From: Smittia aterrima
Lineage: Eukaryota; Arthropoda; Insecta; Diptera; Chironomidae
Length of the DNA stretch: 64,000 nucleotides
NCBI GenBank assembly: GCA_033063855.1
Contig: CP093829.1
Span: 21,111,537-21,175,536 of the forward strand
Direction of reading: 5' to 3'
Positions 35,201 through 49,000 of the stretch are shown piece by piece. Made by a program: the position numbers and the translations under genes. The notes under the pieces are model-generated. The model was given only the letters and a program-made list of their open reading frames with translations. It made no database searches and was not told the origin of the DNA. The first letter of the stretch is position 1. Every line of letters starts with the position of its first letter.

Positions 35201-36528
35201 ATAATTATTCATTTTGTCTGAGGTTTTGTCCTCAAGAATTTTGGGCAGTGACAGGTAGAAAATTGACATACTCGCCTTAATGTCTTAGCTCTTTCTCCTT
35301 CTGCAATTACAATTGATAAATTACTATTGCCCTAATAGAGATTAGCATAATTTCTTAGAAAAGTCTTGAGACAAGACGCAATAAATATTTTCCAGTAATT
35401 CAACATGCTGTTCTTCCCCGAATATTGAGAGCAACAAGATAAGCATTTTATTAACATCTCACATCAAAGGAATTCTTTAATATCTGTTGCTTCCCCTTCC
35501 TTTACCAGCTTTGCTAGTTTTTGCAGTGAATTGTTGTCGTGCATAAAAAAGAATTGAAATTCTGAGCATAAATAGAGAAAAGTTGTGGAATATTTAGTTG
35601 GAAAAAAGAAAAACAAGCAAACGAAGCTCTCTCATATGTAAATATTTCAACTAAAGGGATTATAATTTAGCTGTGTTCGCTTTCAATGGTAAAAATTGAA
35701 TTTAAATCTGAGAAAGGGTTGATGATGATGATTTGGATTGCGGAACATGTTTTATGTTAATCGTGAACTGTTTTTGAAAAGTGTCAAAAACTTTGATACA
35801 CAAAAAGCAATTTTTCCGAGAGATCATTAGTTAACTTTCCGACTCTGAATTATTTTCCAATTGTAGCGTGAACAAAACCATCAAAGTTTTGAAATTGAAA
35901 AAATGTGTAACAACTTCTGTTTGTATTTTTTTCTAAGAGAACCTTCTGTGTGGATGAAGAATAAAAATCGAAGGGAAGAGACGGTGAAATCACATGGTGT
36001 AAGCATAATTTCGTGTAGATTCTCACTTCTAGCACTAACACAAGCAAATGTTTGAGAGTATTGAAGGGATGGAAAATGAAGCAGAGTTGCGCATTGAAGA
36101 AATGCATTGGCGTCCGCTACTGAGGTAGAATGCTAAGGCAATATCGATTGAAAACTTTCGCCGTCGCTGTCTTCTAGGCCTTGCTTTCGCCCCGTTTCAA
36201 CATCACTTTTCGTATCTAGTTGGAGAGATATTTTGTCAAAATTGTACCTCTGAAATAGTTGAGGAAGTTTAGCGGAAAATAAATTAAATTACCAGATTTA
36301 TATTGCGCAAAGTTGTTCTAAGCAAGTGGTGAATGTGTGGTGTGGAGTAGAAGTGAAAATTACTCTAAAAATAAAATCAAAACAAAAAAAGTTTTCAACT
36401 CAAACTCAAAACATTCTGAAAGAACCGACATTTGTCTTTCATTCTTGTTTAGAACTCGAACTAATATTTGCTTCAATCATGATATCTGAAAGCTATACAT
36501 AGCTTGCCATTCATAACTCTGACAATTC
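32236..36528. other. Intergenic region between cuticular gene and semaphorin
   Basis: No exon is recognised in about 4 kb. Contains the right copy of the direct repeat (34422-34518) and, near 36457, the first copy of a 16-base repeat that recurs in the semaphorin 5' UTR. The remaining ORFs are short and of low complexity. Confidence 0.4.
34422..34518 (+). repeat. Right copy of a diverged direct repeat flanking the cuticular gene
   Basis: Partner of 29698-29815 in the same orientation. The identical core is at 34476-34494, followed by TGTAAA and GGGTAACC (34511-34518). Confidence 0.5.
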
Positions 36529-36760
36529 AGTTTCGAACAGAAAATTTCTCTTGTGCGAGGGAGAGAGAGAAAAATCAATTTCCTTGTTGAATTGTGAAAA
36601 GAAATCTGAAAACAATTGTGAAAACTGAATTTCAACTGTGAATTCTGCGTGTGTAATTTATTTTGTGGCCAGATATTGTTGGCGAACTAATATTTGCTCT
36701 TTGGGCGATTGAGCTACGCTTCAAAAGGTTCCAATACCGAATCATTCTCGTGTAAAAAAG
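36529..36760 (+). other. Sema2a: Probable 5' non-coding exon, upstream promoter of the semaphorin
   Basis: A strong donor (AAAAAAG/GTGAGT) at 36760/36761 and a strong acceptor (TCTCTTTTCAG) at 37014 define a 254-base intron in front of the first ATG at 37049. An initiator-like TTCAGTTT has its A at 36529. A weak TATA word (TATACAT) lies 35 bases upstream, and a GA-repeat lies at about 36557-36570. The exact start is a guess. The splice pair is well supported. Confidence 0.45.
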
Positions 36761-37048
36761 GTGAGTCTATGAACTTATTCAGTGAAGGAAACTGAAAAGA
36801 AATACAAAATAGTGGAGACATAAACAAAAATAAACCTGAAAGCAATTTTTGATCTGAACATTTTCTTCTCAGTGTTGAGTCTCCGGTTTAGTTGTGTGTG
36901 TGCTTTAAACATAAAATATTTAGATGAACATACTTTATGAGAGTCGTGGGAGAAGTTTCCACATTTTTCCTCTTTTCTCAAGTAGGCTCTCTAATAATTT
37001 AAATCTCTTTTCAGAAAATCTTCATATCGCAACATCAGGAAAATAAAA

Positions 37049-40000
37049 ATGTTTGATTCGGTTAAAGGAAAAATTGCTTGGTTGCTCGTGAGCATCATAA
37101 TTGTTGCTCATCCAACATCATCAATGCTTCTCGAGGAACTTTCACCGGGTAAGCAATTTTATTCTCATCTAAATAAATTACTCCTTTGAGGGAGAACGAA
37201 ATGTTTCGATTGTGCTACATAATTCATGTATCAATCACTTCAAATCCTTGGAAATCGAAATCATTGCAAGGATTCTTCAGATAAATAACACATTCGCATA
37301 AATTCATCTTATTTATGATACCTTGTTGTGCCGATTCTTTTATTTTCTTCTTCTGACGGAGGAAAAACACCTAAACAGCCTAAAGAACATAAATTACAAT
37401 TTATACGCTTTTCCACAAGCATAAGTACCGCAAAAATACGATTAGAAGTTTAAGGTATCTTCTCCCAATGAAATGGTTGAAACGAAACATATTTGAGGGA
37501 TTATTTATCAGCACAAACAAAAGAAAAAAAATGCAGGAATCGGTGGAGAAAAAAAATCTTCATAAATAATTCCACATCCAGCAGAGCAGCGCATAGACAA
37601 AAGATGGAGGATAGAGTAGGAAATTGCTACTCGTTTACAGAATGGGGATTAAATATTTAATCAAGTCTCTGAGGGATTGTAACCGCGTTGAGTTATTTCG
37701 GCTTCATTGATGCAAAAACAGTCTCAAAGCGAATAAAAAGATTGACCGGAGATTTACGCTTGGTGCAGTTAACAAACGAAGAAGCTCATTGCACGAAGGC
37801 CCCTTGGCCACAATAAAGTGAGTTCATTAAAAATTTACGTCAGTTTAGCGCGAATACATTTTTAATAGAATTTCGTCTGTCAGAATCGCACAATTTCACT
37901 TCGACCACCCTCAAATCCGCAAGCTAACTGCGATTACTTTGTATTTATTAAGAAGATTCTTTAGAGACAAAGTACATCCGTCTGAAGCTTACCCTCGGAG
38001 ATACTTTGAGAGTCATTAAATATTAATATTATAACGGAATGAGTTTCCAACTGTACAAAGTGAGAACAAGAAGGGAAACGTAATTCAACCGCATTTTACG
38101 TTGATCTCGAAAAGGAGAGAGCCTTTCGCGTTTTGACAGAAGCGAGAAAGAAATGACAAACATATTTCCTTTAAAGTAGAATTCTTTTAGGAGAAAGGTA
38201 CTAAAATTGAAAATTTATGTAAATTGCTAAGAAAGAACTTTTCTCTTTGCTAAGTTGCGGGGGGAGTGTTTGAAACATCTTGTTTCTGATTAAAAGTTAC
38301 CTTATTTGAAGCTAGTTTCAAAAGAAAATTTAAAGAAATCTGCAAGTTGAGTGGTTTAACGTTTCCTCTCGCCTAGAACGCTCTGTCGTCTCAACTATAA
38401 ACTTGCTTCTCGTTCGAGCACACACACCGTTACCACGGAATGTTGTTTGTAGCATAAAAATGAGATTTGCATACATTTCTGCAAAGTCAGGACGACGAGA
38501 AGAATATCATCGTGCACGTTTGAGGTTAATGCTTTTGCCATTTCTGACGATGTAAGCTTTTTAACAGCAAATGATTTTCTCTCATTTCAAAACTTTTGTT
38601 ACGTTTCTCGAATGAAATGAATGCAGAATGCAAAAGAACATGCAGAACGAGAAAGAAAAGCGTGTAATTTGTGTCTGGCGTGTAATTCTGGGCTTTTTTT
38701 TAATGAATAAAAATTCATCTTTAATGACTTAAAAATACTAAAGAAGTTCTTCTAATGAGATTTGTATTCATAAGTTACTCTTGCCACTGTTGTGAGCAGT
38801 GCAAAGAGATTCATTCTTTCGGTCGCATTCCAAACATATTTAAATATTCATCACAAAAAAGGATTAAACTCCGAATAATGGAAATCTCATGTCGTCGTCA
38901 AGGAATTGTCTCACCTCAAAACCCGAAATAATTTTACATTCTACAACACAACTCACTTTAAGTTCCTTCATTGAATGAAGAGACACTTTAGTCAGAGAAA
39001 TTCTTTTTCGCTTCAGTTGAGTCTAACATGCGACATCGAGTAGACAAAATTTATTTGAAATTGGCATGAACAAGCTCAGAATTATTAAAATTTTAAACAC
39101 GACGGTGAAAAGAAAAAAATCTCAAAGTGTTCCTTAAGATAAAACTTTCCACAAGCAACTTCTCATGGTGAAGCTTCTTCTCTCTCTCTCTTTTCAAGTT
39201 CTGACAAAAAGAAAAACAATTGAAACTATTTTTTTCCTTCTTTTGAATTTTCCATTCCATTAAACGTGCTTTCAAAACTATTTCAATTCTTCTTTCTTTG
39301 CCTTTGCTTTCTTGGCGAGAATAATCTTTTCACTCTCAACAAGAATTTTGGCAAACATTTCTCTCGAATGTGTTTTCGAGCAAAACAAGAAATTCCTTGG
39401 ATCATCGAGATGAAAGCCACTGCTTTTGCCTTTTTTTTTATAAATCGAGAAGAAGCATATTGAATGAATCATAGATGCATAATATCTCAATTCGATTGAA
39501 CTGGAGTGTATTGTTATTAGCATTTTTATTCCGATGTTGATAGGGGAGGAAAGAGCGGCTATTAGTCTTTCTTCTATCAACATTCTTGAGGAAAAGCGAG
39601 TGAGTGAGTGGATGAGAGGGAGAGAGAGATAAAACCATTTGAATCCATTACCGAAACATGACGATAAACTACCAATTTCCTTGTAATATTTTTCAATTGA
39701 AACTTTCCTCGTTGACGACGACGAGTTTTGACTGGAGACACATCTTTCGACTGGCAGTAAAAATTTATGTTCTTTTTCTTGTGAAGCAAGATTTTTTAGA
39801 ATTTTAATGCGAATAGAGGGGAAAGACGAGAGCTTCCTGCACACACTTTTTAGGGATTTTTATCCGAAGAAAAATAAAGATTCTTGAAATAAGAAACAAA
39901 AATTTCTTTTAAAATATGAAAACCCTTCGTACTCCAAATGCTTCGACATTTAATTTTCATAATGCTCTGATGTCGCAATGTGAAAAATTCTTGCGAAGAA

Positions 40001-43000
40001 GAGGAATACGAAGTTAGAAACGGCCGTAAAGTTGATAACTGCAGATGGCACACAATAGCCTTCGCCTAGTCTCTTTCTCGCTTTGAGTCTAAATGAACTT
40101 TTTTCAATCGTAAAAATAAAGAGATTCGCTTGTTGCGACTTTTAAAATCTGCTCCTCATATTTTCCTTTTTATTCTCCCTCGAGAGTTAATTTAAAGTGA
40201 AAAAAGAAAAGTTGAAAAGAATAAAACTTTACACGGCAATAAAGTTACACCTGTTACCGGGGTGAAACCGTAGAACAAAACCAAACATTCTTGGACGTTG
40301 AAAACATGCTCGTTTCGCTTCCAACCAAAAGAGACTGTCTCAAGGAAAATGCGAATATAAATAATGGAATTCGTTCACATTTTTTTCTCTCCTTCTTCGG
40401 CCGGCTCTTGCTAAGAAGGCGTGCAGTAAATCATTAGAATCTACCCCCAGAATTTGAATAAAAATGATATTATTTGTGCCGGGGCTGTTTAATAGCATAA
40501 GCTTAGCAATGATGTATGTTTTCCGACACATATTTCAACCTTTAACAACATCCAAATGCTAACCGAAAAGAGGAAGAAAAACGCAAAACAAAAACAAAAG
40601 GTCAAGCTTTAATTTCATTTCGTTAAGAATGTTTAATGATAAAATAATTGAAATTTCATTTCGACATCCGACTCCTGAATGAAATATCTCCGGTTGACCA
40701 TTGTTTCGTTCCGATAACGTGCTGCTCATTCCGAATCTTCCTGAAATGCTCAAAAACAAATGCGGTAATTGGTTTTAAGCATGTTTTAATATTACAAACA
40801 ATCACCATTATCCTCCTGTGACATTAACCTTCGGCGGTTTTCAGTGGAAATGAATGTTGGAAAATGTGCTGTGGATTTTTTTTTATTTCTCTTGGGTTGG
40901 TGTCAAGCTGCAGAGAGTGTGTTTGACCATCGCGTTTTGTACGCGGTTGTTCGGGTTTCAAAGCAAAAGCTCTGTCCTTTGAGCGTCAAAAACCAGATTT
41001 CGCAAAATTAAAATCAATACGCGAAAAGCGGCGGAGTCTAACATGAATCATCTGCAGCTAATGCCTTGTGCCTTCTTTCACACAACAGAACAAGCGGATT
41101 GGATGTGTTTTGGATAGAAATAATTAAGACATTTCGAGGCGAAAGAAGCAACAAAGCAAAAGAAACAGAAAAATATTCCTTTTCGTTCGAAGCATATGTT
41201 GAAAACGAATTAAGAGATTTAGCGTCGAGACCATATTTTTGTTTGTGCGGCTTGTGTAATGTCTGGTTGATGTGTTCTCTCGCTCATTATCCATCATTCT
41301 CTCTTCTCACTCTTGTATGTTGGTAATTTATTTTAAAAAAACAATACAAACAAGAAGCAAGAGTCTAGTACAATTTTTCTTTCTTCGTTTTCACCCGCGT
41401 TGAAAATATTTTCCTTTCTCACACAACATATGATTCTTCTCTGTACTAAGTACAAGCTATGCTAGAGCTAAACGAGAGAGTCGCAGTTGTGTTAGTTGTG
41501 TTTCTGAAATCGTAGCGAGTGGACGGGATTATTTTATGCTCCTCAAATCAGGATTACAACTATCTAAGGATTATTCCGTGAACAGGCCAGAGAAGTGTAG
41601 AAAAAAATATAAACAGGAGAAATATAAATTGTGTAACGAGAGTAGAGAATATATGCTGCAAGATCCATCTTTATCATCCACATAAGTTACTCAAGTGTGA
41701 AGAGAAAGAAAAAGAAAAGTAACGTGAAGACTCGGCTCTAAGAAGCATCTAAGAAAGGTTATAAAAGCGATGAGAAAGAAAAATGTCTGAAATATTAGTG
41801 TGAAGAAGAGCCAAAAGGTGTTTGAATTTAAAGTTTAATGGTGGATAAAATTTTCAGAAACAACTCATCGCTCAGTTCTATAAATAGAAGGAAAACTTTA
41901 TGAAAACTCAAAGAACACATTTCTTGTGAAACATATGAGTTTCCTTTAATGAGTTCTAAGACACAAAATCTATCAACATTCTCTTGAGTTTCGTTCTCCG
42001 GAAAGAAGTTTTTATGTTTTGAGTGAGACAGAAATTCTTTTTTCCACATCACAATTTGGATTGAAAATCGTTTCTTTCTCGATTCAATTCGCTACAAAGA
42101 GTTCAACATTCTTCAAAACCCGTTTTTGTTCGGCGCTTTTTCACAAAACAGAAATAAAATAAAAAAAAAATATTGTTATTGTGGTTGTATTGATGTATGC
42201 AGCTCTCGAAAGGCAAAAAAGAAGCCAAGTTGAAAGTGACCAACACTGCGAGACGAGAAGTTAATATCTCGGTCGGTTCTTCTGGATACACGACATCAGT
42301 CTCAAGGCTTGAATTTCTCATTGAAATAATATTGATTTGACACCATATGCTTGACTTTTTCTCTCCTTTCCCTTCGCTCAGTGCAAAAATTATTACATTT
42401 TTTTTCTCGTTACTCTGAGACTGACGAGGCAACGATGAGTTAGATGTTGCCGTCAACGAGAAAATAATATCAGAGAATGTTAATAATTGAATGAGAAAAG
42501 ATAATAAAATTCGGTGTTCGCAGTTAATATTATCGAATTAGGCAGTGAATATAAAGAAGGAAGATAATAAAGTCGGAAAAGAAAAGAAATGATGAAGCAG
42601 ATGAAGAATAAGTTCAAAATGTCTTATTTGCCGAGTGTCAGTGTGTTGTTCTTCTTATTGCTCTTGGATACGATCGTTCTCGCTGACTATGAGAACACTT
42701 GGAATAGTTATTTCGAGCAGCCCTGCTGCAATACAAACGGACCACATCATTTTAGACATCACAAAGGTATACAATTAACTTAATAATTATAATCGTAGAT
42801 AAAAGTTAAAGACATTCACTCCCTCGCTCTCTCTTACTCTTTGTCCTATTCACTCAGCTTTCATCTTCTTCTCATCGTCTATCTTGACTTAATTAATATT
42901 CTTTAACAAAAGGCAAAACATTCATTTGCATACAGATTACCAGTCTTTGCCTCAACTTCATTCCTCTCGCTCTCTGGTGTTATGAGATTTTTAACAAAAG

Positions 43001-46000
43001 ATCTAATTTAATGGGATTTAAGACGAGCCATAAACTTTCATTTTACCGTTTCTACTAAAAGAGTCTGATTGTGAAGGAGCGGAATCAAATACGAGAGAAA
43101 GAGAAACTGTCAACGAAAAATTATTGTGCGGATCTGTCGGAGGATTATCTGTTTGATTTAATTTTGAAACTTTTCCTTTGCCGCCTTCTTCTCTTTCTTA
43201 AGAACAAATACAAAATTTAAGCTAAGGCTCCGTCATCATGATGGTAAAATGATTTACAATCGCAAAACTGGCCACTCTCCACAACAAATGCGCTTCAAGT
43301 TTCGTTGTTGAAACTATTTCTCTAATTAAGGATAATTTTATAATTGTGTGTTATCTGATTGTCGCCTCTCGACTGTCAGCTCTGGCATTTATCCAATTCA
43401 TAATTGCTTCAACAAATTGAGAACTATATCATTGCGGAGCTGCCTGCTGGACAGTTGTTGAAACAGAAACCATTTCAGAATTGAAAATTTCGTTAAAATC
43501 AACTCAGAGGGATAATGAAAATATGTTGATTTCAATTGAAAGTGAATGAAAAAGTTCACACAGAGACGATCAAGAAATCCGCTCATGCTCGCTCTCAACA
43601 TCTTTCAGATGAAATTTTGGTTTTATTAATATTCTTTTTGGGTGAAATTCTCGTTCTTGCTGCCAAAACCACACGAAACGAAAATTGAAATTCTTCAAAC
43701 AGACGTTAGAGTGAGTGGATTTGAGGAAAATTATTCAAATGAGGATTGCGGAGTAGAATTTTGATTACATTCGGTTTAAATCTACACAATATATGAGAGC
43801 TAATTAAAATTTGAGATTCAGTAGAAAGGAAACTTCAGCCTCTCAGCGATTAAATAGAAAATGTTATTCGTTTTGCGTAGACTCGAAGCAAATGGCTTCA
43901 TGTTTCGACCTTGAATTCGATGTGCATATGTTCTCTGAGCTCAGGAGAATCTTCTTGGAAATTAAAGCTTTCGTAGTCGATTAATCTCTGTTGGAAAATA
44001 TTTTCCTGCCAACAGAAGTGAATAACAAAATTTGACTTATTAGAGGCAAGCCGCTTCAAATATAGCAATTTGTTATGTCAAGCCCGAAATTAAATGTTTA
44101 TTTGAAAACTCAGCCATTGAGCTTCTAGTTAGGGTGACCCTTCAACCACTGACGAAATACTTAGTAATGTTTTTGAATAACAACTTGGACGCCCTAGGAG
44201 CCACTCAAGGAAATGGAAACTTTTGTGGTTCCGTTGTTAAGACAAACGTCATTGTTTGTGACAAAATGTTTATAATTATTAAATCGTAATTTGATCGATA
44301 ATCGTGACGAAATTATTGTGAGGTGCGTATCTTACGATCAACATTCGTCAAGAGACGAGGGTTGGAAACTTCATTAATTACGTAAAGTTTATCGAAGCTC
44401 GCATGTTGCTTTTCTTTCTGAATTACGATTCTCAACAAAATGGGGTCGGATTGTAGTCGTTCATGAAAATAAAGATGGAAAACTTGACATGAATTAACGA
44501 AATTAAGAGTTATGCAATCAAAAGCAAGAAAACGAAAGAAAGCGATTGCGTGCATCAGTTTTATTGTTTTATATGCTCAAAGTATACTTTGCTTGTTGTA
44601 ACTTTCAAGTCGAGAACCATTGAAAACGCGTTAGACTTTCTTTCGCGTGACAAACGCGTTTAGAAAGAAAGAAAGCTTAATAAACTCACTTTGACTCACA
44701 TAAAAGAATGATTTTGTCCGTGTGACTGGATGGCCCACCCTCTCCGCCTGTCGTTGATTAAGACAAATCTCATCCTCTTCCTTCGTTCACTGAGTACACA
44801 AAGTTTGATCTTTTTTTATCAACAAAGGAAGCAAATTCGTATTCGAATTTCGACTTCATTTAACAATAATTTCAAAGCCAGTCACATGTGTTCGGTGAAT
44901 GCTTTCACGATGAAAATATTACTAAACGAAAAGATTGGTGATCAGCTAAATGGTAACGATCTTAATATCAATATTTTTATGTTTTACGACTGACAATTTC
45001 GTGTAATTTCATTGTTATTTGGGGGAGACGGTCTGGGATAGAATGCGAGGGAGTCATAAGAATTCACCAATGCGCACACGATGAAATATAATGAGAACGA
45101 AATCAAATAAAAATTTGTTTTATTACTTTGCAAATGACAGAAATTATTTCGTAAAATAAACAATTTTATGCCTTAAACAAAAAAAAAAGTGAAATGATGT
45201 TGGTGTGGCAGCATTTGGCGCAAGTGAATGAATGATGTTCGCTTTTTTCCGTGTAATTGATTGATATTTTATCGATTATTTTTGGGAATTTATGATTTAA
45301 AACTTTATAGCCTTCAATTTTTATCAGACAGACGACTCGCAAAGTGCTCCATTAAATATCTCTCTAGGATGATGGGGATTTTGATGATTGAGCATTAACA
45401 AATTCAAATTTATCGATCGAGTCAAACAACAATTTTAACTAGTTTTTGTTTCATTGCAACATTACTTCGGGAAGAGGAAAATCGAATAAAAGTTATCAGT
45501 CCCGTCAAAACAAGAAGGATGAAAAGGGAAAACCCATCTAGACGGCACACATAAGGAAGCAAAAAGAGATTTATAGACTTTTATTTCTCGACTCTTCCTC
45601 TCGACGATATTGTTGGAAGAAAAAGTTTTTGCATTCAATTTCACGTGTGTTGTGTGTTTCACATTTCTCTCCTTTTCCCCGCCGAGATCTCTGGGGAAAT
45701 TAAATTTATTTTTCTCATTCTCATTCTTATTTTTCGTCGACGATATTTTACAGTTTCGAAGAATGTAGTTTTTTCAAATTGAATTGAGTTTCAATGAATT
45801 TCGTCTTTTTTATATCTCGACACGGCAAAAGTTTCTCCTCCAAGTCAACTCTTTGTATACGAGATTGCTTCCCTCGATGTTTATTTATCGCTGGAGTCCA
45901 ACGTATTACCTGAAACAACAAATAGTAATTCTCAACAGATTCCGAAATTGGAAAAGTTCTAATAAAATTAGTTGTAATCATTTTCGTGAAACATTCGAAA

Positions 46001-49000
46001 CAAAAAAAAAAGAAAGAAAGAAAGAGAGCGAAGTGAGTCTTCCGACAAAGAAGGGAAAAGCCAACCTTTCTTAGTATCATCGCTATTGATTTTTCCTTCC
46101 CCATTCTTTCCGTTTTCCTTTTATCTGCGGGAAAATTCTCATTGATGCATATTATTGCGGAAAACAACTTCGATTCATTCTGGAGAAGTCAAAGAGGTGT
46201 GTGCTGGCTGCGAACGAACGAATTGATATGTTGGAAGCACGTAATGGAATAACAATGGGAAATAAGACTTTGTTCACACCAAAGCCACACACTCAAAGAA
46301 ATAAAGATATTAATTTATTGATTTCAGGTGTAGCTTCTCCTTTCATTAGCCACCTTCGACAATATCAAGGTTTACTTGAAAGAGAGACAGAAATCAAACT
46401 CATGCGATGATGTTGCAAGAATAAGAAGTCTTAAAAAAATGCACAGAGTGTTTCGCAATTTCATGCATCATGAAAGCTTTCTTTATTGATTTGATGTGGC
46501 AAAAAAAAACTCTCTCTCTCTCTCTCTGCTGCTAAACGATAACATTTTCGTGTAGCTAACGAAACACCAAAAACCTTTACCACAAAATAAATGAAGCAAG
46601 AAAGAGAAGAGGAGGAAAATATGAGCTAAAATGCCGAACGAAGGGTGAAGGCGAAGGATCGATTTCATTTAATCAAATATTTATTTATTTGCTTGAACTT
46701 CGAACGTTGTCGAATATCGAAAACAAATGAAATCTTTACCCGTTGTGATTTTTATCGGAGGGCTTATTGTTTTATGCTTGAAACGAGTCATTAGGACACA
46801 AATATTTATATAAAACTGCAGTCCATGTAACAATGAAGAAGTTGTTTGATGCAATAAAGAAGTTTACTGCTGAAAGCTTTTACGATGACTGGTCACACAC
46901 ATTGTCCGATATGAAACTACTCGTCTTATTCCTTCAACAAGGAGAGCTTGAAAATTGCGAATAATTCAAGACAAAAGTTTTATTTTAATTCATCACTGGA
47001 AGTGATATCGTTTTGATATAATTTCCTGACATATGTAGCTTTAATAACTTAACTACAAACTAGTTTATTAATCTTTTCTTGTTGACTTTTCTCTTCTTTT
47101 GCAGATCATGTACGAGAATTCACTTGCGGAAAGCTCTTCTACAGAACATTCCACTTGGATGAGGAAAGGGATGCGCTGTACGTCGGAGCAATGTGAGTAG
47201 AAACTAATTTATTAATTCTCCCCATTTGTAGTTTTCTTCGTTCGGAATATTTTTATGATGCCGTAATCATAATTCATCCTTTTAAATGTGTGCTTTAAAA
47301 TCAGATTCAAAATAATTCAATTATGTGAGTAGCCTCATCTCAAAGGATTTTGGGGGAACCTTTGCGAAAGATAGCAGAAGAGGGATCTAACCACAAGACT
47401 CTTGAGACTTCTAACTCGAAGACACCGAAAGTGATGATAATTATCATAACGATGATACATAAGGGACAAAGTTGAAACCGTTTCCTGGTCACAATTTGTC
47501 TCCCTTAACAGAAATATTAATTAAACTTTCGAAATCTAAACTCGGTAATGAATAAACTTAAATGGTTTTCCGTGTCTTTCTCGAAGAGAATGAAGTTAAT
47601 TTCATGGCAGAAATATTTTCCGCGACGGTTAGATTCACTCGACAAAGGATGATGTTCATGTTTATGCAACTGTTAAACATTTTCCAGCGATAATGATAAA
47701 CTTTGCACACATGAACATCGCTTTTGCCGTAACTCAAACCACTATGATTCATGAGAGAATTTGAAGCATAAAATATGTAGGCCACAAATAGCTTCAGTCT
47801 CTGAACTCATGGCTCGCCTTATCTCTTCACCCGATCTGGTTTTGCACATGAATAAACATGGAAATAGTCTTTTTTGGGAAAAGCTTGCACGATAATTTTT
47901 ACATTGTATTAATAGCTAATGCATTTTAATTCATGCACATAATAAATCTTTTTTAAAGAGATGAAGCATTAAAAATAAAGCCATGATACGAATCGGCTCA
48001 TGAATAACTGCTAAACGTTATAATTTCACCATGCGATATGTTTTCGCACGATAAAAGCGATTGCTTTTTCATTCGTGAAGCGAGATTAAGCGTCCAAATT
48101 TATTGAAACACTCACATTAGATTTTAATGATGATGTTCATCGAGTGCAGTCATGTGGAACACAAAAACTTGAAATATTTCGATGCTGATATTGATAGCAA
48201 ACCTCCATTGGAATCCAACATATGTCGGGAGATGGATGCTTTAGATCAAACGTTTTATTGCATTCCTCACTTGTAAATGCTTCGAATGTTTTTCGGGTGA
48301 ATTTTCATTCTGTTGGATTAGGTTTCAACAAGACAAATTACACATCAAAGAGAATCATGCACATTTATAATCCCGACGCTCGCAGTAATATTAACGATTT
48401 CCTTTTCTTTCATTCCTTTCTTTTTTAGGGATCGAGTGTTCAAATTAAACCTTAAAAACGTCACGCTAACGGGATGCGAGGTAAGTGTAAAACAACACGT
48501 TTTAATGACAAGTCGTTGAGTCAATGACTTCATGAGAGAGTGATGAACAAAGAAAAACTGAATGGCATATCATCAATTGGAGAAGCTCCAATGTAGCTCC
48601 TCCTGATGAAAAAAAATTCCTCAAAAATATTTCATCAAAGAATTTAAAAAATCAATATCTCCCTTGGTTATGATAATTTTCCTTCGCACTGCTGCTAACC
48701 GTAAATAGGGAAAATCATTAATTTTATGCAACACATGCCGGAAATTTCTCCCTTCAACTGATTTTTAAACAGTCAGTATCACTTGATATTGCGATTTGTT
48801 TTGTAATAATCGCAGTTTCGTGCGCCCAAGGAATAAAAGAGGAACCGCAACGTTACTAAATCTTATTTATTTTCCGACACATCATAAATAATCACTTTCG
48901 AATGAATGAAAATTTTTCATATCTTGATTGAGGGAGAAATGAGGTCTTCACTGAAACCTTCCGTACCCGCCCCAATGAAGCATCGTTCCACAAAAAAATT

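Noticed and set aside
39278..39844. 188-codon open frame on the minus strand inside the semaphorin intron
   Set aside because: It is long for AT-rich DNA, but it opens with GTG and its first ATG is at residue 88. Several other frames are also open here, and the translation is low-complexity with no domain.
42103..42456. 117-codon minus-strand ORF
   Set aside because: The start is TTG and the content is low-complexity. It lies antisense to the probable 5' UTR of exon 1B.
45748..46167. 139-codon minus-strand ORF
   Set aside because: It begins with TTG, has poly-Phe and Lys-rich runs, overlaps a plus-strand ORF of equal quality, and shows no splice context.
46509..46528. CT/GA microsatellite
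   Set aside because: A simple repeat of ordinary length. Similar GA tracts at 28139, 39620 and 51185 look equally unremarkable.
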